Assembly (NCBI RefSeq): GCF_001429395.1
Contig: NZ_LMJT01000001.1
Location: forward strand, 3,335 to 67,334
Direction: 5' to 3'
DNA: 64,000 nucleotides
DNA from: Allobosea sp. Root381
Lineage (GTDB): Bacteria > Pseudomonadota > Alphaproteobacteria > Rhizobiales > Beijerinckiaceae
Below are positions 55,132-64,000 of this stretch, piece after piece (the stretch's first letter is position 1; each line of letters starts with the position of its first letter). Position numbers and translations under genes: made by a program. The notes under the pieces were generated by a model. It worked only from the letters and a program-made list of their open reading frames with translations. It had not been told where the DNA came from and ran no database searches.

Positions 55132-56556
55132 ATGAGCGACGTCGCAGCAACCCAGACCGCCGGCAGTTCACCACAAGCAGAACCGAGCCTCCATCGGGTC
55201 ATGGGCCCTTGGCTGCTCCTGCTCTTCATCGTCGGCGACATCCTCGGAACCGGCATCTACGCGCTGACCGGCCAGGTCGCCAAGCAGGTCGGCGGGGTGG
55301 TCTGGCTGCCCTTCCTGGTCGCCTTCATCGTCGCGATGGTGACCGCCTTCAGCTATCTCGAGCTGGTCACGAAATATCCGAAGGCCGCTGGCGCGGCGCT
55401 CTACACCCACAAGGCCTTCGGCATCCATTTCATCACCTTCATCGTCGCCTTCGCGGTGATGTGTTCCGGCATCACCTCGGCCTCGACCGCCTCGCGCGCC
55501 TTCGCAGCCAACATGTCGAATGCGCTCAATCTCGGGCTCACCGGCACCTTCGGCATCACCGCCATCGGCCTCGGCTTCATGGCGCTGGTCGCGGCGGTCA
55601 ACTTGCGCGGCGTCGGCGAGAGCGTGAAAGCCAATGTCGTACTGACCTGCGTCGAGCTCACCGGCCTGCTGATCATCATCACGATCGGCTTCATGGCGAT
55701 CATGGCCGGCCAGGGCGACGTCTCGCGCGTACTCGAGTTCAAGACGACGGGGGATGGCGGCGTCTTCTGGCCGGTCATCGCGGCGACGACGCTCGCCTTC
55801 TTCGCGATGGTCGGTTTCGAAGATTCGGTCAACATGGCCGAGGAGTGCAAGAACCCGACCCGCATCTTCCCGAAGGTGCTGCTCGCCGGCCTCGTCATCA
55901 CCGGCGTGATCTATGTGCTGGTCTCGATCTCCTCGATCACGCTGGTATCGCCGGAAGAGCTCGGCGAGGGCGAGACGCCGCTGCTCAAGGTCGTCCAGGC
56001 CGGGGCGCCCAATTTCCCGATCTGGATCTTCGGCTTCATCACCATGTTCGCGGTCGCCAACAGCGCGCTGATCAACATGCTGATGGCGAGCCGGCTGGTC
56101 TACGGCATGAGCCGCGAGCATGTTCTGCCACCGGTTCTCGGCAAGGTGCACCAGACGCGGCGCACGCCCTATATCGCAATCGGCTTCACGACCCTGCTCG
56201 CCTTTGCGCTGATCACCTTCGTCGGCGAGGTGCCGGCGCTCGGCGGCACCACGGCGCTGCTGCTGCTCTGCGTCTTCACCGTCGTCAACATCGCCGTGCT
56301 GGTGCTACGCAAGGACAAGGTCGAGCACGAGCATTTCCGCACGCCGACCATCCTGCCGATCCTGGGCGCGCTAGCCTGCGCCTTCTTCGCCGGACCCTGG
56401 ACCGGCCGCGACGGCGTTCAGTACCAGATCGCCGCCGTGCTGATCGGCATCGGCATCGTGCTCTGGTTCGTGACCGTGATGGTCAACCGCTCGACCGGCG
56501 TGAAGCCTGCCGTCCCGGACCGGGAGGATTTCGGCCGCGCCGGTCCGGTGAACTGA
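55132..56556 (+). CDS. APC family amino acid permease
   Basis: 474 residues with about twelve membrane segments. The first segment carries the unwound helix motif G-D-I-L-G-T-G-I-Y-A-L and the protein has F-E-D-S-V-N-M-A-E-E-C-K-N-P, the CAT-type signature of the APC superfamily. It should move an amino acid or amine across the inner membrane. ATG 55132 is preceded by GAGGGCGAGC. Close to the 2-hydroxyacid dehydrogenase gene, 109 bases away. Substrate unknown. Confidence 0.88.
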   Translation: MSDVAATQTAGSSPQAEPSLHRVMGPWLLLLFIVGDILGTGIYALTGQVAKQVGGVVWLPFLVAFIVAMVTAFSYLELVTKYPKAAGAALYTHKAFGIHFITFIVAFAVMCSGITSASTASRAFAANMSNALNLGLTGTFGITAIGLGFMALVAAVNLRGVGESVKANVVLTCVELTGLLIIITIGFMAIMAGQGDVSRVLEFKTTGDGGVFWPVIAATTLAFFAMVGFEDSVNMAEECKNPTRIFPKVLLAGLVITGVIYVLVSISSITLVSPEELGEGETPLLKVVQAGAPNFPIWIFGFITMFAVANSALINMLMASRLVYGMSREHVLPPVLGKVHQTRRTPYIAIGFTTLLAFALITFVGEVPALGGTTALLLLCVFTVVNIAVLVLRKDKVEHEHFRTPTILPILGALACAFFAGPWTGRDGVQYQIAAVLIGIGIVLWFVTVMVNRSTGVKPAVPDREDFGRAGPVN

Positions 56557-56567
56557 AGCCACCGATG

Positions 56568-56600
56568 AAAAAAGCCGCCGGCCCATGGCCGGCGGCTTTC
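56568..56600 (+). terminator. Rho-independent terminator after the APC permease
   Basis: GCCGCCGGCC (56574-56583) and GGCCGGCGGC (56587-56596) flank CAT, with an A run before and TTTC after. Confidence 0.85.
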
Positions 56601-56632
56601 TGACGATAACGGCGGCAATGGCACCCGCGTGA

Positions 56633-57148
56633 TTACATCTGGTGGCCGCGCTTGCGCATTTCCTCGCTGAAGCGGTCGAACAGGAAATTGCTGGTCTGCA
56701 TGCTCCAGGGCTGCAGCAGCGCGTAGATCTCGTCGATCGCACGCGGGCGCGCGGCGTTGTAGCGCTGCCCGACGGGCGAATTGAAGAAAGCCGCGACATC
56801 CCTGAGATCGGTCTCGGACATGCGCTTGGCAAAGATGAAGGCGGCGGAAGCGACGATCTCCTCGCGCTTCTTATCGGCCTCGGGCCGCAGCGAGGCGATA
56901 ATCTCCTCCATATCCTTGCGGGCCTCGGGGCGCGTGGTGCCGACGGTCTGGGATACCCGCTCACTGAACTCGAGAAAGATCGAATCGAAGGAGTCGGCAA
57001 GGCCCGAGACGATGACGACGTCCCTGCCGGCGGCGAGATGGCTCTGCGGAATGTCGGGCTGCGCCGGCTGGGCGGTCTGAGCCTGGGCAGGCACGGCCAG
57101 CAAAAGTGCGAGGCTGACGGCCGCGCCGGCAAAATGGTGACGGATCAT
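56633..57148 (-). CDS. DUF2059 domain-containing exported protein
   Basis: 171 residues: signal peptide ending A-Q-A-Q-T (1-24), then a DUF2059 helical domain with M-S-E-T-D-L-R-D-V-A-A-F-F-N-S-P-V-G-Q-R-Y. The domain is common in exported alphaproteobacterial proteins of unknown role. The ATG ending at 57148 gives the signal peptide directly; in-frame upstream codons are not needed. Confidence 0.88.
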   Translation of the reverse strand: MIRHHFAGAAVSLALLLAVPAQAQTAQPAQPDIPQSHLAAGRDVVIVSGLADSFDSIFLEFSERVSQTVGTTRPEARKDMEEIIASLRPEADKKREEIVASAAFIFAKRMSETDLRDVAAFFNSPVGQRYNAARPRAIDEIYALLQPWSMQTSNFLFDRFSEEMRKRGHQM

Positions 57149-57435
57149 CGCGTAGGCCCCTTCATCGTGCGCCGGTTCGCGCATTAAACTGGATCGCGGC
57201 CCGCGCCCCATGGCGCGGCGGCCGCCCGCTTGTCTCGGTAGCGTCCGGTCCGGCGCGACTCAAGCCAGCCCCGATACCGGATTTCGCATAGCGGCCCTCC
57301 ATAGAGCATCGCTGCGTAAAGGTGAAACCGGTTTTCGGCCCGACGATGTCGCAGCCGGCAGCATCGGAAACCGGCCGAGAGGCACTCGCAGGAAAGCCCG
57401 AAACCGTGGCTCGCCGGACCCAGCCGCCCAGGGGG

Positions 57436-58866
57436 CTAGGGCTTTGGTGGCGTCAGTCCCTGCAATTCGATCGTCCCGAAGGATGGGATCGCATCGAACT
57501 GCTTCTGCAGCGCAGCAGGATCGATCACCGCGGGCTTGTCCAGCCAATAGGTGACCATCTGGGGGAAGGCGATCATCAGCGCGACCAGCAGCAATTGCAG
57601 GCCGATCCAGGGAATCGAGCCGAGATAGATGTCGCGCGTCTTGACCGTCGCCGGGGCGACACCGCGCAGATAGAACAGCGCGAAGCCGAAGGGCGGATGC
57701 ATGAAGGCGGTCTGGATGTTGGCGCAGATCAGCAGGCCGAACCAGATCAGGTCGATGTTCAGCTTGGTCGCGGCCGGCGCCAGCAGCGGGATGATGATGA
57801 AGGCGATCTCGAAGAAGTCGAGGAAGAAGGCGATGAAGAAGACGAAGATCATCGTGAAGGTCAGGAACCCGACCTGACCGCCCGGAAGCCCGGTGAGGAT
57901 GTGCTCAATCCACAGGCCGCCGCCGACGCCCTGGAAGACGAGGCTGAAGACGCGCGCGCCGATCAGGATCATCGTGACCATGGCGGTGATGCGCATGGTC
58001 GAGGACATCGCCTGATAGGTCAGCTTCCAGCTCAGCGTCCGGTACATCGCCGCCAGCACGAGCGCCCCGACCGCACCCATGGCGCCGGCCTCGGTCGGCG
58101 TCGCCAGGCCCATGAAGATCGTGCCGAGCACGAGGAAGATCAGCGCGCCGGAGGGGACGATGCCGCGGAAGCACTTCCAGGCCAGCGCCCAGCCCGTCAG
58201 GGTGCGCGCCTCGGGCGGCAGGGCCGGAACCTGCGCCGGGCGGAAGATGCTGAGAAACATCACCCAGAGGCAGAACAGCACGACCTGCACAATCGAGGGG
58301 CCGATGGCGCCGGCATACATGTCGCCGACCGACTTGCCCATCACGTCGGCCAGGACGATCAGCACCAGCGAGGGCGGGATCAGCTGGGTGATCGTGCCGG
58401 AGGCCGCGATGACGCCCGTGGCGTGCTGCATGTTGTAGCCGTAGCGGATCATCACCGGCAGCGAGATCACCGCCATGGCGATGACCGAGGCCGCGACCGT
58501 GCCGGTGATCGCACCCAGGATCGCGCCGACGAAGATCACGGCGTAGGACAGGCCGCCGCGCACCTTGCCGAAGAGCTGGCCGATCGAGTCGAGCAAGTCC
58601 TCAGCCAGGCCGCAGCGCTCCAGCACCGCGCCCATGAAGGTGAAGAACGGAATCGAGAGCAGCAGGTCGTTCGAGATGATCGAGAACAGCTGGAAGGTCA
58701 GGTTGCCCATGTACTGGGGCGCGATCACCCCCATCTCGATCGCGATGAGGCCGAAGAACAGGCCGACCGCCGCGAGCGAGAACGCTGCGGGGTAGCCGAT
58801 CAGCAGGAACAGGATCAGGCCCCCGAACATCATGGGGCCAAGATTGGCGCGGATCGCGTCGATCAT
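57436..58866 (-). CDS. TRAP transporter large permease (DctM/TakM type)
   Basis: 476 residues, about twelve to thirteen membrane segments. The DctM features are F-F-T-F-M-G-A-V-L-E-R-C-G, G-A-I-L-G-A-I-T-G-T-V-A-A-S, and T-P-T-E-A-G-A-M-G-A. The polar C-terminal extension (about 430-476) is characteristic of the mannitol/chloroaromatic (TakM-like) group. Start ATG ending at 58866 overlaps the DctQ stop by 4 bases. No binding protein gene is adjacent. Confidence 0.93.
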   Translation of the reverse strand: MIDAIRANLGPMMFGGLILFLLIGYPAAFSLAAVGLFFGLIAIEMGVIAPQYMGNLTFQLFSIISNDLLLSIPFFTFMGAVLERCGLAEDLLDSIGQLFGKVRGGLSYAVIFVGAILGAITGTVAASVIAMAVISLPVMIRYGYNMQHATGVIAASGTITQLIPPSLVLIVLADVMGKSVGDMYAGAIGPSIVQVVLFCLWVMFLSIFRPAQVPALPPEARTLTGWALAWKCFRGIVPSGALIFLVLGTIFMGLATPTEAGAMGAVGALVLAAMYRTLSWKLTYQAMSSTMRITAMVTMILIGARVFSLVFQGVGGGLWIEHILTGLPGGQVGFLTFTMIFVFFIAFFLDFFEIAFIIIPLLAPAATKLNIDLIWFGLLICANIQTAFMHPPFGFALFYLRGVAPATVKTRDIYLGSIPWIGLQLLLVALMIAFPQMVTYWLDKPAVIDPAALQKQFDAIPSFGTIELQGLTPPKP

Positions 58867-59474
58867 TGCAGCGGCTTCTCGTAAGCGTATTCGTGCTGGT
58901 GGAAGCCACGCAGGGCCGCGGCGCGCTTGATCATCTCGGAGATGCCCTGCAGCAGGATCAGGGCGAAGCCGACCGGCAGCAGCAGGATGACCGGCCAGCG
59001 GATCAGGCCGCCGGCGTTGTTGGAGGTCTCGTTGAGCGTCCAGGACTGGACGAACCAGGGCCAGGTGAACCAGATCATGATCAGGCACATCGGCATCAGG
59101 AAGACGGCGCCGCCGAGCAGGTCGATCCAGTGGCGGGTGCGGTCGGAAACGGCGCCGTAGAACAGGTCGACGCGGACATGCTCGTTGACGCGCAGCGTGT
59201 AGGCCGAACCGAGCAGCACCATGCCGGCGAACATGTACCACTGCAGCTCGAGCCAGGCATTGGAGCTATAGGAGACAAGGTAGCGGACCGTGGCGTTGCC
59301 GGCGCTGACGAGGCAGGCGAGTAGCACGAGCCAGCTCGCAACGACGCCGAGCCAGCCGCCGAGACGGTCGATCGCACGGGCCAGCGGCATCAGCTGGCGG
59401 CAGAAGTACCAGGCCACTGCCACCATGCCGGCCATGCCGCCGACAGTGGCCAGAGCCAACCAAATCTTGAACAT
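58863..59474 (-). CDS. TRAP transporter small permease (DctQ/TakQ type)
   Basis: 203 residues with five membrane-like segments, one more than the usual four, from an added N-terminal helix. W-L-E-L-Q-W-Y-M-F-A-G-M-V-L-L-G and N-E-H-V-R-V-D-L are DctQ motifs. It overlaps DctM by ATGA. The promoter may lie between it and the response regulator gene 80 bases upstream. Confidence 0.92.
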   Translation of the reverse strand: MFKIWLALATVGGMAGMVAVAWYFCRQLMPLARAIDRLGGWLGVVASWLVLLACLVSAGNATVRYLVSYSSNAWLELQWYMFAGMVLLGSAYTLRVNEHVRVDLFYGAVSDRTRHWIDLLGGAVFLMPMCLIMIWFTWPWFVQSWTLNETSNNAGGLIRWPVILLLPVGFALILLQGISEMIKRAAALRGFHQHEYAYEKPLQ

Positions 59475-59554
59475 CGCGCCCCGCGCCGCCGGAATCCCTC
59501 GGGGCAGCAGCTAGCAGCTACGGGATTAGCCGTTCCATTACTGCGAGAGGCTGA

Positions 59555-60298
59555 TCATATAGCCGCGACATAACCAAAAGCATCGAGTTGCTCCTGCGTG
59601 CGCAGCCGATAACCGATGGCCAGTTCGGTCACCAGATAGATCGGGCGGGCAGGATCGGGCTCGATGCGGTTCCGCAGCTTCTTCATGAGGATACGCAAAT
59701 ACTGCACATCCTCGTCCGGCTCCTGCGGCCAAAGCTCGCGCATCAACTGCCGATGGGTCATGACGCTGCCGTGATGGACCGCCAGCAGGCGCAGCAGGGC
59801 GAACTGCTTGGGCGAAAGTATGATGGCGGCGCCGTCGCGGCTGACGAGGCGCCGGGCCAGATCGATGGCGAGGCCGCCGACCTTGACCACCGGATCGGCG
59901 GTTTCCTGGCGAACGACGCGCCGGAGCACCACCCGCACCCGCGCCAGCAGTTCGCCCATGCCGAAGGGCTTGACGATGTAGTCGTCCGCGCCGCTTTCCA
60001 GAAGCTTGATCTTCTCGGTTTCGGACTTTCGGACCGACAACACGATGACCGGAACCTGCGACCAGCCGCGCAGCGTCTCGACCACGCTCGCGCCGTCGGC
60101 GTCCGGGAGGCCGAGATCGAGCACGACCAGATCGGGCTGGCGCATCACGGCAATCTCGTTGGCCGCCTGGGCCGTGTCGGCCTCGACGACCCGGAAGCCG
60201 TTCATCTCAAGCCCGGCCCGCAGGAAGCGGCGGATCGGCGCCTCATCGTCGACAACGAGAACCAGAGGTGCCTGGGAATGCTCCGCAGCGTCAGTCAT
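59555..60298 (-). CDS. OmpR/KdpE-type response regulator
   Basis: 247 residues: receiver domain with Asp-Asp 17-18, phospho-acceptor Asp61 (V-V-L-D-L-G-L-P-D) and Lys in Y-I-V-K-P-F, then an OmpR winged helix (L-S-P-K-Q-F-A-L-L-R-L-L, L-R-I-L-M-K-K-L-R-N-R-I, L-V-T-E-L-A-I-G-Y-R-L). The sequence is KdpE-like. The ATG ending at 60298 overlaps the kinase stop by 8 bases. No kdp operon is in the window; TRAP genes follow by 80 bases. Confidence 0.9.
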   Translation of the reverse strand: MTDAAEHSQAPLVLVVDDEAPIRRFLRAGLEMNGFRVVEADTAQAANEIAVMRQPDLVVLDLGLPDADGASVVETLRGWSQVPVIVLSVRKSETEKIKLLESGADDYIVKPFGMGELLARVRVVLRRVVRQETADPVVKVGGLAIDLARRLVSRDGAAIILSPKQFALLRLLAVHHGSVMTHRQLMRELWPQEPDEDVQYLRILMKKLRNRIEPDPARPIYLVTELAIGYRLRTQEQLDAFGYVAAI

Positions 60299-61811
60299 GG
60301 TCCTCGTCATCCCCCGTCGCTTCGCTGACCGGAAGCGTGATGCGCATGGTCGTGCCCCTGCCCGGACCTTCGCTGATCGCGGTGACACGCCCGCCATTGG
60401 CCTCCACGAAAACCCGGGCGATCGTCAAGCCCAACCCGCTGCCGCCGGCGACATCGGCATAGCGGCGGCCGCGCTGGAAGCGCTCGAACACCAGCTCGGC
60501 CTCCCCCGCCTCGAGGCCGTGGCCGGCATCGGCGATCTCGATGGCGAGCTCCTCGCCATCGCGCCGGATGGCGACTTCGATCGCGCCGCCGGGCGGGGTG
60601 TACTTGCCGGCATTCTCCAGGATGTTGACGAGCGCCTGCGCCAGCAGGACAGGGTCGATGCGGATCAGCGGCAGCCCGTGGTCGAAGCGGCGGCGGAGCG
60701 GATGTCCCGCCAGCCGCTCGGCGACGGTCATCAGCGCGTCGTTGACGACATCGGCCGGGTCCGTCTCCTGCAGGCGCGGCTGCAAGGCGCCTGCACGGAT
60801 CCGGCCGAGATCGAGCACATCCTGGATCAGTCGGTCGAGGCGCCTCGCCTCGGTTTCGATGCCGGTGGCGAGCTCGCGAAGCTGCGGCCGCTCATTGATA
60901 TCCGGCACATGCGCGAGCACGCTGGCCGAGCCGGTGATGCCGGCGAGCGGCGTCCGCAGTTCATGCGAAACCGCCTCGACCAGGATGTCCCGCAACTCGT
61001 CGGTCCGTTGCCGCAGGCGGCGCTCGTCCAGGACCTTCCGGACGCCGAGCCGCTCCAGCGAAACCGCGGCCTCGCCGAGCAGGCCGCGCGCCAGTTCGCC
61101 CATCCGGGTGCCGCCGGTCTGATCCTGCGCCGGCAGCTCGACGGCGAGCACCAACGCGAGATCGCTGCCGCTCGCGGCGCGGCAGAGCAGCCAGCGGCCG
61201 ATGCCGGGCAGTTCGATGCTTTCAGTGGTCTCCCGCTCCTCACGCAGGAACGCGACCGCCGCCTCCGACAACCGCCCGGTGACATCAGGCGCGAAGGCCG
61301 AGTTGACCACGCGCGTCTTGCCCTCCGTCCCAGCGAACAGGGCGATCGGCCGATCGAGGCTCGTCGCTAGATGCTCGGCGAGGATGGCGAGGACGGCATC
61401 GACATCGCGCGCGGAGGCGATGGCGTCACTGAGCGCATAGACCTGCCTGATATGCTGCTCGCGCGCGCGCACAGCGACCATATGGCGGCGCAGGCGCCCG
61501 GCGAGCTGCCCGACCGTCAGGGCGACCAGCAGCGAGGTCACCAGGTCGATCAGCCGCGAGGGCGTGAAGACCAGAACGCGGAACAGAGGCGGATAGAGCA
61601 GCGTCGTCATGATCGCGCCGAGCAGGGCGGCCAGCACAGCCGGCCCCGTCCCGTAGCGCACGGCCGCCAGCAGCACCGGCAGCATGTAGATGGCGGAAAC
61701 GCTGTCGAGCGGGGTGAACCAGAGCATCGCTGCGGCAAAGCCGGTCGCCACCAGCACGAAGCCGCTGGCGAGGGCGTAGCCGCGTATCGAAGCCCAGCTG
61801 GTCAGTGCCAT
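60291..61811 (-). CDS. KdpD-like sensor kinase lacking the KdpD/Usp N-terminal domains
   Basis: 506 residues: four membrane segments (DUF4118-like, about 10-105), a GAF-like part (about 125-240), HisKA with phospho-His283 (E-A-V-S-H-E-L-R-T-P-L-A) and HATPase with N-I-L-E-N-A-G-K-Y and G-G-S-G-L-G-L. Full KdpD is about 900 residues with N-terminal KdpD and universal stress domains; those are absent here, yet the frame begins cleanly. It senses an unknown signal and likely phosphorylates the KdpE-like protein encoded next. Confidence 0.88.
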   Translation of the reverse strand: MALTSWASIRGYALASGFVLVATGFAAAMLWFTPLDSVSAIYMLPVLLAAVRYGTGPAVLAALLGAIMTTLLYPPLFRVLVFTPSRLIDLVTSLLVALTVGQLAGRLRRHMVAVRAREQHIRQVYALSDAIASARDVDAVLAILAEHLATSLDRPIALFAGTEGKTRVVNSAFAPDVTGRLSEAAVAFLREERETTESIELPGIGRWLLCRAASGSDLALVLAVELPAQDQTGGTRMGELARGLLGEAAVSLERLGVRKVLDERRLRQRTDELRDILVEAVSHELRTPLAGITGSASVLAHVPDINERPQLRELATGIETEARRLDRLIQDVLDLGRIRAGALQPRLQETDPADVVNDALMTVAERLAGHPLRRRFDHGLPLIRIDPVLLAQALVNILENAGKYTPPGGAIEVAIRRDGEELAIEIADAGHGLEAGEAELVFERFQRGRRYADVAGGSGLGLTIARVFVEANGGRVTAISEGPGRGTTMRITLPVSEATGDDEDHD

Positions 61812-61919
61812 GAAACGCGCTCTTCCAGCGACCGCACAGTTATCCGGGCTTTACTGGACGAGGCGCCCATCGCGCGCAATCGGCCTGCGTCGGAGCCGCC
61901 CTGGCGGCCCCGGCGCTCG

Positions 61920-62621
61920 CTATTCCAGATCTCCGAGAATGGTCAGGCCAGCGCCAGCCGCCAGGATCGCGGCCGTGGCGAGGCCGAGGAACAGGCCGTG
62001 CTCGACCACACCGGGGATCGAGGCCAGCGCAGCCGACAGCGCCTCGGGCTCGGCGATGGCGCAGAGATGCGCATCGAGGATGTAGTGGCCGCCATCGGTC
62101 AGCAGCACGCTGCCGTCCGGCTTGCGGCGCAAAACGAGATCGCCCGAAGCGCCGGCCGCTGCGATCGCGGCGAGGACGGCGCGGCGCGTCACCTCGAGCC
62201 CAAAGGGAACGACCTCGATCGGCAGCGGAAAGCGCCCGAGCTGCGGCACCAGCTTGCTGTCATCGGCGATCACCACCATCCGGGCCGAGGCCGAGGCGAC
62301 GATCTTCTCGCGCAGCAACGCCGCGCCGCCGCCCTTGATCAGGCGAAGGCTGCTGTCGACCTCGTCGGCGCCATCGATGGTGAGGTCGAGCTCCGGCGTC
62401 TCCTCGAGCGTCGACATCGGGATCCCGAGCCCGCGTGCCTGCGCCTCTGTCACCTCCGAGGTCGAGACGCAGATGACGTCGAGCCCCTTCGCAACGCGCT
62501 CACCCAGCAGATCGACGAAGTGCTTCGCCGTCGAGCCGGTGCCGAGGCCCAGCCGCATGCCCGGGCGCACCAGTTCGAGCGCACGGGCGGCCGCCAGCTT
62601 CTTCAGATCGTCCGGACTCAT
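61920..62621 (-). CDS. rpiA: Ribose-5-phosphate isomerase A
   Basis: 233 residues. The motifs [29 protein letters not shown] and [11 protein letters not shown] are intact, with the catalytic Glu of L-R-E-K. It interconverts ribose- and ribulose-5-phosphate in the pentose phosphate pathway. The ATG ending at 62621 overlaps the gabD stop (ATGA), so the two are cotranscribed. Confidence 0.96.
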   Translation of the reverse strand: MSPDDLKKLAAARALELVRPGMRLGLGTGSTAKHFVDLLGERVAKGLDVICVSTSEVTEAQARGLGIPMSTLEETPELDLTIDGADEVDSSLRLIKGGGAALLREKIVASASARMVVIADDSKLVPQLGRFPLPIEVVPFGLEVTRRAVLAAIAAAGASGDLVLRRKPDGSVLLTDGGHYILDAHLCAIAEPEALSAALASIPGVVEHGLFLGLATAAILAAGAGLTILGDLE

Positions 62622-64000
62622 GCGCCGAGCCCGCCCATGAGCATGTACTTGATCTCGACGAACTCCTCGATGCCGTGGAGCGAGCCCTCGCGGCCGAGGC
62701 CGGATTCCTTGACACCGCCGAAGGGCGCGACCTCGGTGCCGAGCATGGCCGAGTTGATGCCGACCATGCCGTATTCGAGTTCTTCGGCTACGCGGAAGGC
62801 GCGGCCGAGATCCTTCGAATAGAAATAGGCGGCGAGCCCGAAGGGCGTGTCGTTGGCCATCGCGACGACCTCGTCCTCGGTCTTGAAGCGGTAGACCGGG
62901 GCTACGGGACCGAAGGTCTCCTCGTTCGTTACCAGCATCTTGGTGGTGACGCCCGCAAGCACGGTCGGCTCGTAGAAGGTGCGGCCCAGCGCATGGCGCT
63001 TGCCGCCAACCATCACTTTGGCGCCATGGCTGAGCGCATCGGCGACATGGCGCTCGACCTTCTCGACCGCGCGCTCGTTGATCAGCGGGCCCTGGACGAC
63101 GCCGACCTCGGTGCCGTTGCCGACCTTCATCTTGGCGACCTCGCCCGAGAACTTGGCGACGAACTCGTCATGGACGCCGTCCTGCACAAAGAGGCGGTTG
63201 GTGCAGACGCAGGTCTGGCCCATGTTGCGGAACTTGGCGGCGATCGCGCCCTGCACGGCAGCGTCGACATCGGCGTCGTCGAAGACGATGAAGGGCGCGT
63301 TGCCGCCGAGCTCGAGCCCGACCTTCTTCACGGTCGAGGCCGCCTGCTGCATCAAAAGCTTGCCGACCGGCGTCGAGCCGGTGAAGCCCATGAAGCGCAC
63401 CGCAGGGTGCGAGGTCATGACCTTGCCGATCGCGACCGCATCCCCCGTGACCATGTTGAGCACGCCTTCGGGGAAGCCGGCGCGGATGGCGAGTTCCATC
63501 AGCGCCAGCGCCGTCAGCGGCGTGTCCGGCGCGGGCTTGACCACGAAGGTGCAGCCGGCGGCGAGGCCGGGCGAGCATTTGCGGGTGATCATCGCGGCCG
63601 GGAAGTTCCAGGGCGTGATCGCGGCGCAGACGCCGACGGGCTGCTTCTGGATGATGATGCGCGAGTTCGGGAAAGGCGAGGGAATCGTCTCGCCATAGAT
63701 GCGCTTGGCTTCTTCCGCGTAGAACTCGACGAAGGAGGCGGCATAGGCGACCTCGCCGCGCGACTCGGTCAGCGGCTTGCCCTGCTCGGCCGTCATGATC
63801 TGCGCGAGATCCTCCTGGTTCGCCATGATCAGCTCGAACCATTTGCGCAGGATGCCGGAGCGCTCCTTGGCGGACTTCTTGGCCCAGGGCTTGAACGCGC
63901 GCGAGGCGGCTTCGACAGCAGCCGTGGTCTCGGCCTCGCCGAAGCGCGGCACCTTGGCGAGCACGTCGCCGGTCGCGGGGTTGTCGACCACGTCGACGCC
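62618..64000 (-). CDS. gabD: Succinate-semialdehyde dehydrogenase, N-terminus outside the window
   Basis: 460 residues are visible; the start lies beyond the window. NAD(P)-aldehyde dehydrogenase with [22 protein letters not shown], catalytic Glu in L-E-L-G-G-N-A-P-F and nucleophile Cys in G-Q-T-C-V-C-T-N-R. The residue set and G-Q-T-C-V-C favour the GabD branch that converts succinate semialdehyde to succinate. The stop overlaps rpiA. Confidence 0.92.
   Translation of the reverse strand, partial: GVDVVDNPATGDVLAKVPRFGEAETTAAVEAASRAFKPWAKKSAKERSGILRKWFELIMANQEDLAQIMTAEQGKPLTESRGEVAYAASFVEFYAEEAKRIYGETIPSPFPNSRIIIQKQPVGVCAAITPWNFPAAMITRKCSPGLAAGCTFVVKPAPDTPLTALALMELAIRAGFPEGVLNMVTGDAVAIGKVMTSHPAVRFMGFTGSTPVGKLLMQQAASTVKKVGLELGGNAPFIVFDDADVDAAVQGAIAAKFRNMGQTCVCTNRLFVQDGVHDEFVAKFSGEVAKMKVGNGTEVGVVQGPLINERAVEKVERHVADALSHGAKVMVGGKRHALGRTFYEPTVLAGVTTKMLVTNEETFGPVAPVYRFKTEDEVVAMANDTPFGLAAYFYSKDLGRAFRVAEELEYGMVGINSAMLGTEVAPFGGVKESGLGREGSLHGIEEFVEIKYMLMGGLGA

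Noticed and set aside
57322-58884. A 520-codon plus-strand frame opposite the TRAP permease
   Set aside because: Made of Asp/Gln/Arg repeats without homology; DctM is on the minus strand.
1-64000. CRISPR arrays, phage or insertion sequences
   Set aside because: No regular spaced repeats, Cas genes, transposases or integrases were seen.

Overview
The window is GC-rich alphaproteobacterial chromosome. Gene content and codon use fit the order Hyphomicrobiales, and a Bosea-like genome is my best guess. Supporting signs are class II DAHP synthase, a second-type GltX, CreA, DUF2865 and DUF2059 proteins, an Omp25-like porin, CimA, and several tripartite and ABC uptake systems. There is no rRNA operon, phage, transposase or CRISPR array. 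Two tRNA genes (Ser-GCU and Phe-GAA) lie near 16 kb.

Layout. 0-4 kb: the tail of a peptide-type ABC ATPase, a leaderless gamma-glutamyltransferase, and a divergent TetR/saccharopine-dehydrogenase-like pair around a double palindromic operator. 3.9-6.6 kb: metE behind a promoter, an ArsR-type candidate operator and a cobalamin riboswitch. 6.7-15.4 kb: a LysR regulator divergent from a six-gene operon: phosphonoacetate hydrolase, an NPP-type phosphodiesterase, and a complete peptide-type ABC importer. 16-20.4 kb: tRNAs followed by surface-glycan genes (methyltransferase, glycosyltransferase, ABC-2 permease, hexapeptide acyltransferase). 20.6-28.2 kb: yacG, an SDR, maf, the phosphatidylethanolamine pair psd/pssA, and an Atm1-type exporter. 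28.8-32.8 kb: a minus-strand operon cysS-MNT-HEPN-small ORF-cimA with overlapping starts. 33-43 kb: creA, an eroded FAH-like protein, an orphan TRAP binding protein with a MarR regulator, purC, gltX and an eroded NadE-like protein. 43-50 kb: porin, DAHP synthase, RidA, glutathione reductase and an O-antigen-ligase-like protein. 49.7-52.8 kb: a complete TctCBA transporter. 52.8-64 kb: a reductase, a 2-hydroxyacid dehydrogenase, an APC permease, TRAP QM permeases beside a KdpDE-like two-component system, rpiA and a truncated gabD.

The most unusual features are the phosphonoacetate hydrolase/peptide-ABC operon, two full-length enzyme homologues that have lost catalytic residues (NadE-like at 41115-42815, FAH-like at 34699-35538), and the MNT/HEPN pair inside a housekeeping operon. 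Others are the stacked control region of metE, and a TRAP permease pair with no binding protein while an orphan binding protein lies 22 kb away. A family of short GC-rich hairpin repeats sits in many gene gaps.
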